Of a stretch of 64,000 bases of DNA, positions 61,024 to 64,000 are shown piece by piece. Source of the DNA: Verrucomicrobiota bacterium. GTDB lineage: Bacteria > Verrucomicrobiota > Verrucomicrobiia > Opitutales > Intestinicryptomonadaceae. The notes beneath the pieces were generated by a model, which was not told where the DNA came from, did no database searches, and saw nothing but the letters and a program-made list of their open reading frames with translations. Location: positions 1 to 64,000 of the forward strand of contig QALA01000079.1 in NCBI GenBank assembly GCA_003343565.1. The letters run 5' to 3'. The position numbers and the translations under genes were made by a program. Numbering within the stretch: the stretch's first letter is position 1; every line of letters begins with the position of its first letter.

Positions 61024-62988
61024 ATGCAAAAAACCAAGCCAAAATCCGCACTTGCAATTTTTGTAAAATCGGTTGCGATTGCCGCGGCAGCAACGCTCGC
61101 GCCGGCGGCCTCCGCCGGAGAGCCTTCCCCATGCGCCGAGCCCGCGGCGCGCCTTGAGGGAAAACATATCGACGTATGCGCCCTGCCCGACGGGCGCCTG
61201 CGCGTATTGGACAAGCGCGGAAAAAACGTTTTCGAGCAGCTTGTCCCGTCGAACAAAATACTGTCGGTTTCGCAAACCGGGCAAAGCATCGAAATATGCA
61301 TGGACGCCGGGGGATTCCGGGCGGTTGCAAGCGTGAAAATATGTTCGGATTCCGCCTTTGAGCTTGTCGTCAGCGCGGATTCAAAAGCGAAAATGGAAAA
61401 GCCGCTCGCCTTTCCGCCCGCATGGAAGATGGAAAAATCCGATACGGGCATATATCCTCTCGGCACGGGCTACGCCTTTCCGGTCGACATGCAAAACATT
61501 CCCGTCCGCGCAAAGACGGCGTGCTGCGGCGGAGCGAATTGGTCCATGGCGCTGTCGGCGGCAAAGCGCGGCGACAGCGTCCTCGTGAGCGCGGTAGCCA
61601 CCCCGTGCGACGCCCTCGCTACAAACGAATACAAAGAAGGCCTCATGCACACGGCATTCGAATGGATCCCGCAAAAAGGAGAGTTCGGATACGACAGAAA
61701 AATGAGATTCTTCGTGGGCGACGGACTCGTTGACGCGATGGGCCAATACCGAAAATGGCGCGAGGAAAACGGATTCGTAAGGACTCTCGAACAGAAGGCG
61801 GAAGCGTCGCCGCGCGTAAACCTGCTGCGCGGAGCCGCCAACGTCTGGCTCTGGGACGACAACGCCACCAACAGACTCTACGCGCGTCCGGAAAACCCAA
61901 ACGCCCCCAAGCGCGACCCGCGCAAAATCGCCGACGAAATGGTTTCCCTCGGAATGCGCCGCGTCCTCTGGAACAACTTTGAGGGCGAAACGCGCCAAGA
62001 CTGCCTCTACCTTCAAAAGCTCGGCTTCCTGGTCGGCAAATACGACATATACCGCGACGTTCTCCCAAAGCCCCTCGTCGACAAGGCAATCGAATTTAGG
62101 GTAAAGCGCAGCGTCAACACCAAGTATTGGCCGGACATCGTAAGAATCGGAAAGCGCGGCGACATGGCTCTCGCCTGGCAGGTTCACGGCAAAGACGGAA
62201 AGATGTATTACCAGCATTCCGTCTGCGAGATATGCGCGTTCGAGCTGACGAAAATAAACGTGCCGAAAGACCTGAAGAATGTGCCTTACGACGCCCGCCT
62301 GATAGACGTGCAGGCGCAGTCAAGCCCCGTTGAATGTTATAGCAAAAAACACCCCGCCACGCGGACGCAGTCTTTTGAAAACATAGCGCTTCAACAAAAA
62401 TTTCTGGGCGGGCTCGGACTCGTGCGCGGCGTGGAGTGTGGACAGGAATACTTTGCGGCCGAATACGAATACGCCGAGGGGCTTCTTTCGCCCTACCCGT
62501 TCCGAATCCCCGACGCCGGGCGCAGAATGACCGACCGCCTGAAACGCTCCGAGCTAAATCCGGAGATGGAATCCTTCATGCTGAATCCCAAATACAGAAT
62601 TCCCCTGTGGGAGCTGGCATACCACGACTGCGCGGTCAACTACTGGTACTGGGGCGTCAGCAGCTGCATATGTCCCGAAATAATGTACAAGTTCGACGCC
62701 TTTGACGCGCTCTACGGCTACCCGCCAATATACAGCCTCGACGTGTCCGGCTGGAACCTTCTCAAAGAAAAAATCGCCGAGTCCTACAAGAGGGTTTCTC
62801 CGATTGCCGAACTTGTCGGATTTGAAAAAATGACGAACTTTGAATATTTGACCGGCGACAAACTCGTGCAAAAAACCACCTTCTCAAACGGCGCGAGCGT
62901 CGTCGCGAATTTCGGCGAATCCGACTACGCCCTGCCCGGCGGGAAAACCGTCCGCCCGTGGTCGTTCGCCCTCGTATACGACCGCTGA
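61024..62988 (+). CDS. Secreted glycosidase-like protein (GH101/GH129/DUF5696-like)
   Basis: 654 residues with a signal peptide (MQKTKPKSALAIFVKSVAIAAAATLAPAASAG). An N-terminal beta-sandwich (about 35-260) precedes a barrel-like region with RVLWNNFEGETRQDCLYLQ, YDARLIDVQAQSSPVECYS and RGVECGQEYFAAEYEYAEG, where D and E residues lie at positions like the nucleophile and acid of GH101/GH129-type glycosidases. A C-terminal beta domain (VVANFGESDYALPGGKTV) is typical of secreted glycosidases. I am confident it is a carbohydrate-active enzyme but not of its family. ATG 61024 fits the signal peptide. Single gene. Confidence 0.6.
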   Translation: MQKTKPKSALAIFVKSVAIAAAATLAPAASAGEPSPCAEPAARLEGKHIDVCALPDGRLRVLDKRGKNVFEQLVPSNKILSVSQTGQSIEICMDAGGFRAVASVKICSDSAFELVVSADSKAKMEKPLAFPPAWKMEKSDTGIYPLGTGYAFPVDMQNIPVRAKTACCGGANWSMALSAAKRGDSVLVSAVATPCDALATNEYKEGLMHTAFEWIPQKGEFGYDRKMRFFVGDGLVDAMGQYRKWREENGFVRTLEQKAEASPRVNLLRGAANVWLWDDNATNRLYARPENPNAPKRDPRKIADEMVSLGMRRVLWNNFEGETRQDCLYLQKLGFLVGKYDIYRDVLPKPLVDKAIEFRVKRSVNTKYWPDIVRIGKRGDMALAWQVHGKDGKMYYQHSVCEICAFELTKINVPKDLKNVPYDARLIDVQAQSSPVECYSKKHPATRTQSFENIALQQKFLGGLGLVRGVECGQEYFAAEYEYAEGLLSPYPFRIPDAGRRMTDRLKRSELNPEMESFMLNPKYRIPLWELAYHDCAVNYWYWGVSSCICPEIMYKFDAFDALYGYPPIYSLDVSGWNLLKEKIAESYKRVSPIAELVGFEKMTNFEYLTGDKLVQKTTFSNGASVVANFGESDYALPGGKTVRPWSFALVYDR

Positions 62989-63097
62989 CCGCCAAACGTC
63001 GCAGGCGCAAAATTCGCGAAATTCGCCGATACGCGCGCGCGATTTTGCAGAATTTTGCGCCGGCGCAACGCGCGGCGATTGCCGCCGCGCCAAACTG

Positions 63098-64000
63098 CTA
63101 CCCGCCGCCGAGCCTCAGCACTTTTGCGCGCGCAACATTTACCAACGCGCACTCTATTTGCGCTCCGGGAAAGACGAGGGAGGCCGCCTTTTTGTAGGAC
63201 TCAAGCTGCGCGGAATAAAGGGAGACAATCTCCGAATCCGAGAGGCCTGCCCCGTCGGTTTTAAACTCTACGATTTCCGCGCGGAGCGGACGGCCGTCGT
63301 CCGAAAAAAACGCGTTTATCCTGTCGATTCTGCCGCTCGTCGCGCGGCCTTTCTCCGACATCGCATAGGGAAATTCCCTGAAACACACAAGCCCGTCCGA
63401 CTCCAAAAATAGAGCTCGCACTTCCGAAACGGACAGGGCGCGCTCCACGCATTCGCGCGCCCGCTCCAATACTTTCGCCCCGAAACGCAGCCCGAAAGAC
63501 GCGCGCGAAACCGCCTCCGAAACGGGGCCGCGGAGAAAGTCAATCCGTTCCAATATCCTGTGCACGCACGTTCCGAAGATGCGGCCCTCCGCCGTCGTTC
63601 CGGCGTCCCTAACCCCCTCCGACGGAGAATCCGAAAAACCCAAAGCGGCGGGAAAATCCGCCCAATGCGAATTTTCAAGCGCGGGGATTTCCGCCGCGCG
63701 GGAAACTTCGGTTTTGGGGGAAACTTCGGCGCTCCAGTCGAGAGAGCCGAACGCCTCGCATGCGAGAGTCCCGGCAAAGGGCCGGACTTTGTCGCGGTCG
63801 AAGAGGACGTCGTAAACATGGCGCTCAAAGCTGTACTTTGCCGCCGACTTTTTGCCCTCGTCAAACCATTCGGAAAGAAAGTACACCGCGCGCTTTGCGC
63901 GAGTGGCGCCCACGTAAAACTTGCATATTCGCGCCGTCGCATTGTCGGAGGCCATTTTCTCAAACTCCGCATTGAGAGAGGCGTCCATTCTGCAAACGGC
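63098..64000 (-). CDS. AddA/UvrD-like helicase-nuclease, C-terminal part (runs off the window end)
   Basis: The frame is open to the window edge, so about 300 C-terminal residues are visible. The first part has helicase motif VI (KFYVGATRAKRAVYFLSEW). The rest is a RecB/AddB-type PD-(D/E)XK nuclease with all key positions: H in GTCVHRILERI, D in GRIDRINAF, E and K in EIVEFKTDG, and Q/Y in QLESYKKA. This architecture, helicase then RecB-type nuclease, matches AddA (RexA) and related UvrD-family exonucleases that process double-strand breaks. The helicase domains lie beyond the window. Confidence 0.85.
   Translation of the reverse strand, partial: AVCRMDASLNAEFEKMASDNATARICKFYVGATRAKRAVYFLSEWFDEGKKSAAKYSFERHVYDVLFDRDKVRPFAGTLACEAFGSLDWSAEVSPKTEVSRAAEIPALENSHWADFPAALGFSDSPSEGVRDAGTTAEGRIFGTCVHRILERIDFLRGPVSEAVSRASFGLRFGAKVLERARECVERALSVSEVRALFLESDGLVCFREFPYAMSEKGRATSGRIDRINAFFSDDGRPLRAEIVEFKTDGAGLSDSEIVSLYSAQLESYKKAASLVFPGAQIECALVNVARAKVLRLGGG

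Overview
The window reads as chromosomal DNA of a Gram-negative heterotroph of the PVC group, most probably Verrucomicrobiota (Opitutae-like) or a close relative. This is inferred from an LpxC-FabZ fusion with LpxA and LpxD, a complete futalosine (menaquinone) operon, a PEP-CTERM surface protein, several Tat-exported enzymes, and secreted glycosidases scattered among housekeeping genes. No plasmid, phage, insertion sequence, CRISPR array or rRNA operon is visible. Genes lie mainly on the minus strand, and gaps of 300-850 bases between units are common.

Layout. 1-4022: pyrC (cut by the window edge) and pyrB, the MntP manganese exporter, and a class I aminotransferase. 4539-10672: a LysR regulator divergent from a run of small redox/transfer genes (alpha/beta hydrolase, SDR, hexapeptide acetyltransferase, a truncated DUF6282-like gene, a second SDR with an out-of-frame internal deletion, and a Tat-exported aldo/keto reductase). 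About 1.4 kb beyond the start of the reductase lies an inverted, diverged copy of its signal-peptide region, so this locus looks to be decaying. 11152-16342: a Tat-exported GH88/GH105-like hydrolase, an MscS channel and a CorC/HlyC-type protein. 17002-23844: trigger factor, then a Gfo/Idh/MocA oxidoreductase, an AraC regulator and a secreted parallel beta-helix protein.

24689-38314: FtsK and RecN, a tRNA-Leu(CAA), PRPP synthetase, an unrecognised protein, then the minus-strand unit HIT - PhoH - PgpH-like HD phosphohydrolase - LpxD, and an MnmM-like methyltransferase. 38927-41091: lpxA and the lpxC-fabZ fusion. 41832-43031: an orphan alkaline-phosphatase-superfamily protein. 43533-49783: a tightly overlapping minus-strand operon mqnE-mqnA-mqnC-mqnD-mqnB followed by a TVP38-type membrane protein and xseA. 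50309-53759: a PEP-CTERM protein and a plant-type GH29 alpha-L-fucosidase. 54462-64000: a UDG-superfamily protein, a DapF homologue in which both catalytic cysteines are serine, ribosomal protein L33, pyruvate phosphate dikinase with a lysine/alanine-rich leader, a secreted glycosidase, and the C-terminus of an AddA/UvrD-like helicase-nuclease.

Best leads for follow-up: the Ser/Ser DapF; the decaying LysR-controlled locus with its inverted AKR fragment and textbook LysR box; and two possible small RNA genes (plus strand 32030-32157, minus strand 41163-41340). I found no clearly new multi-gene system. All calls come from reading motifs by eye; no database search was run.
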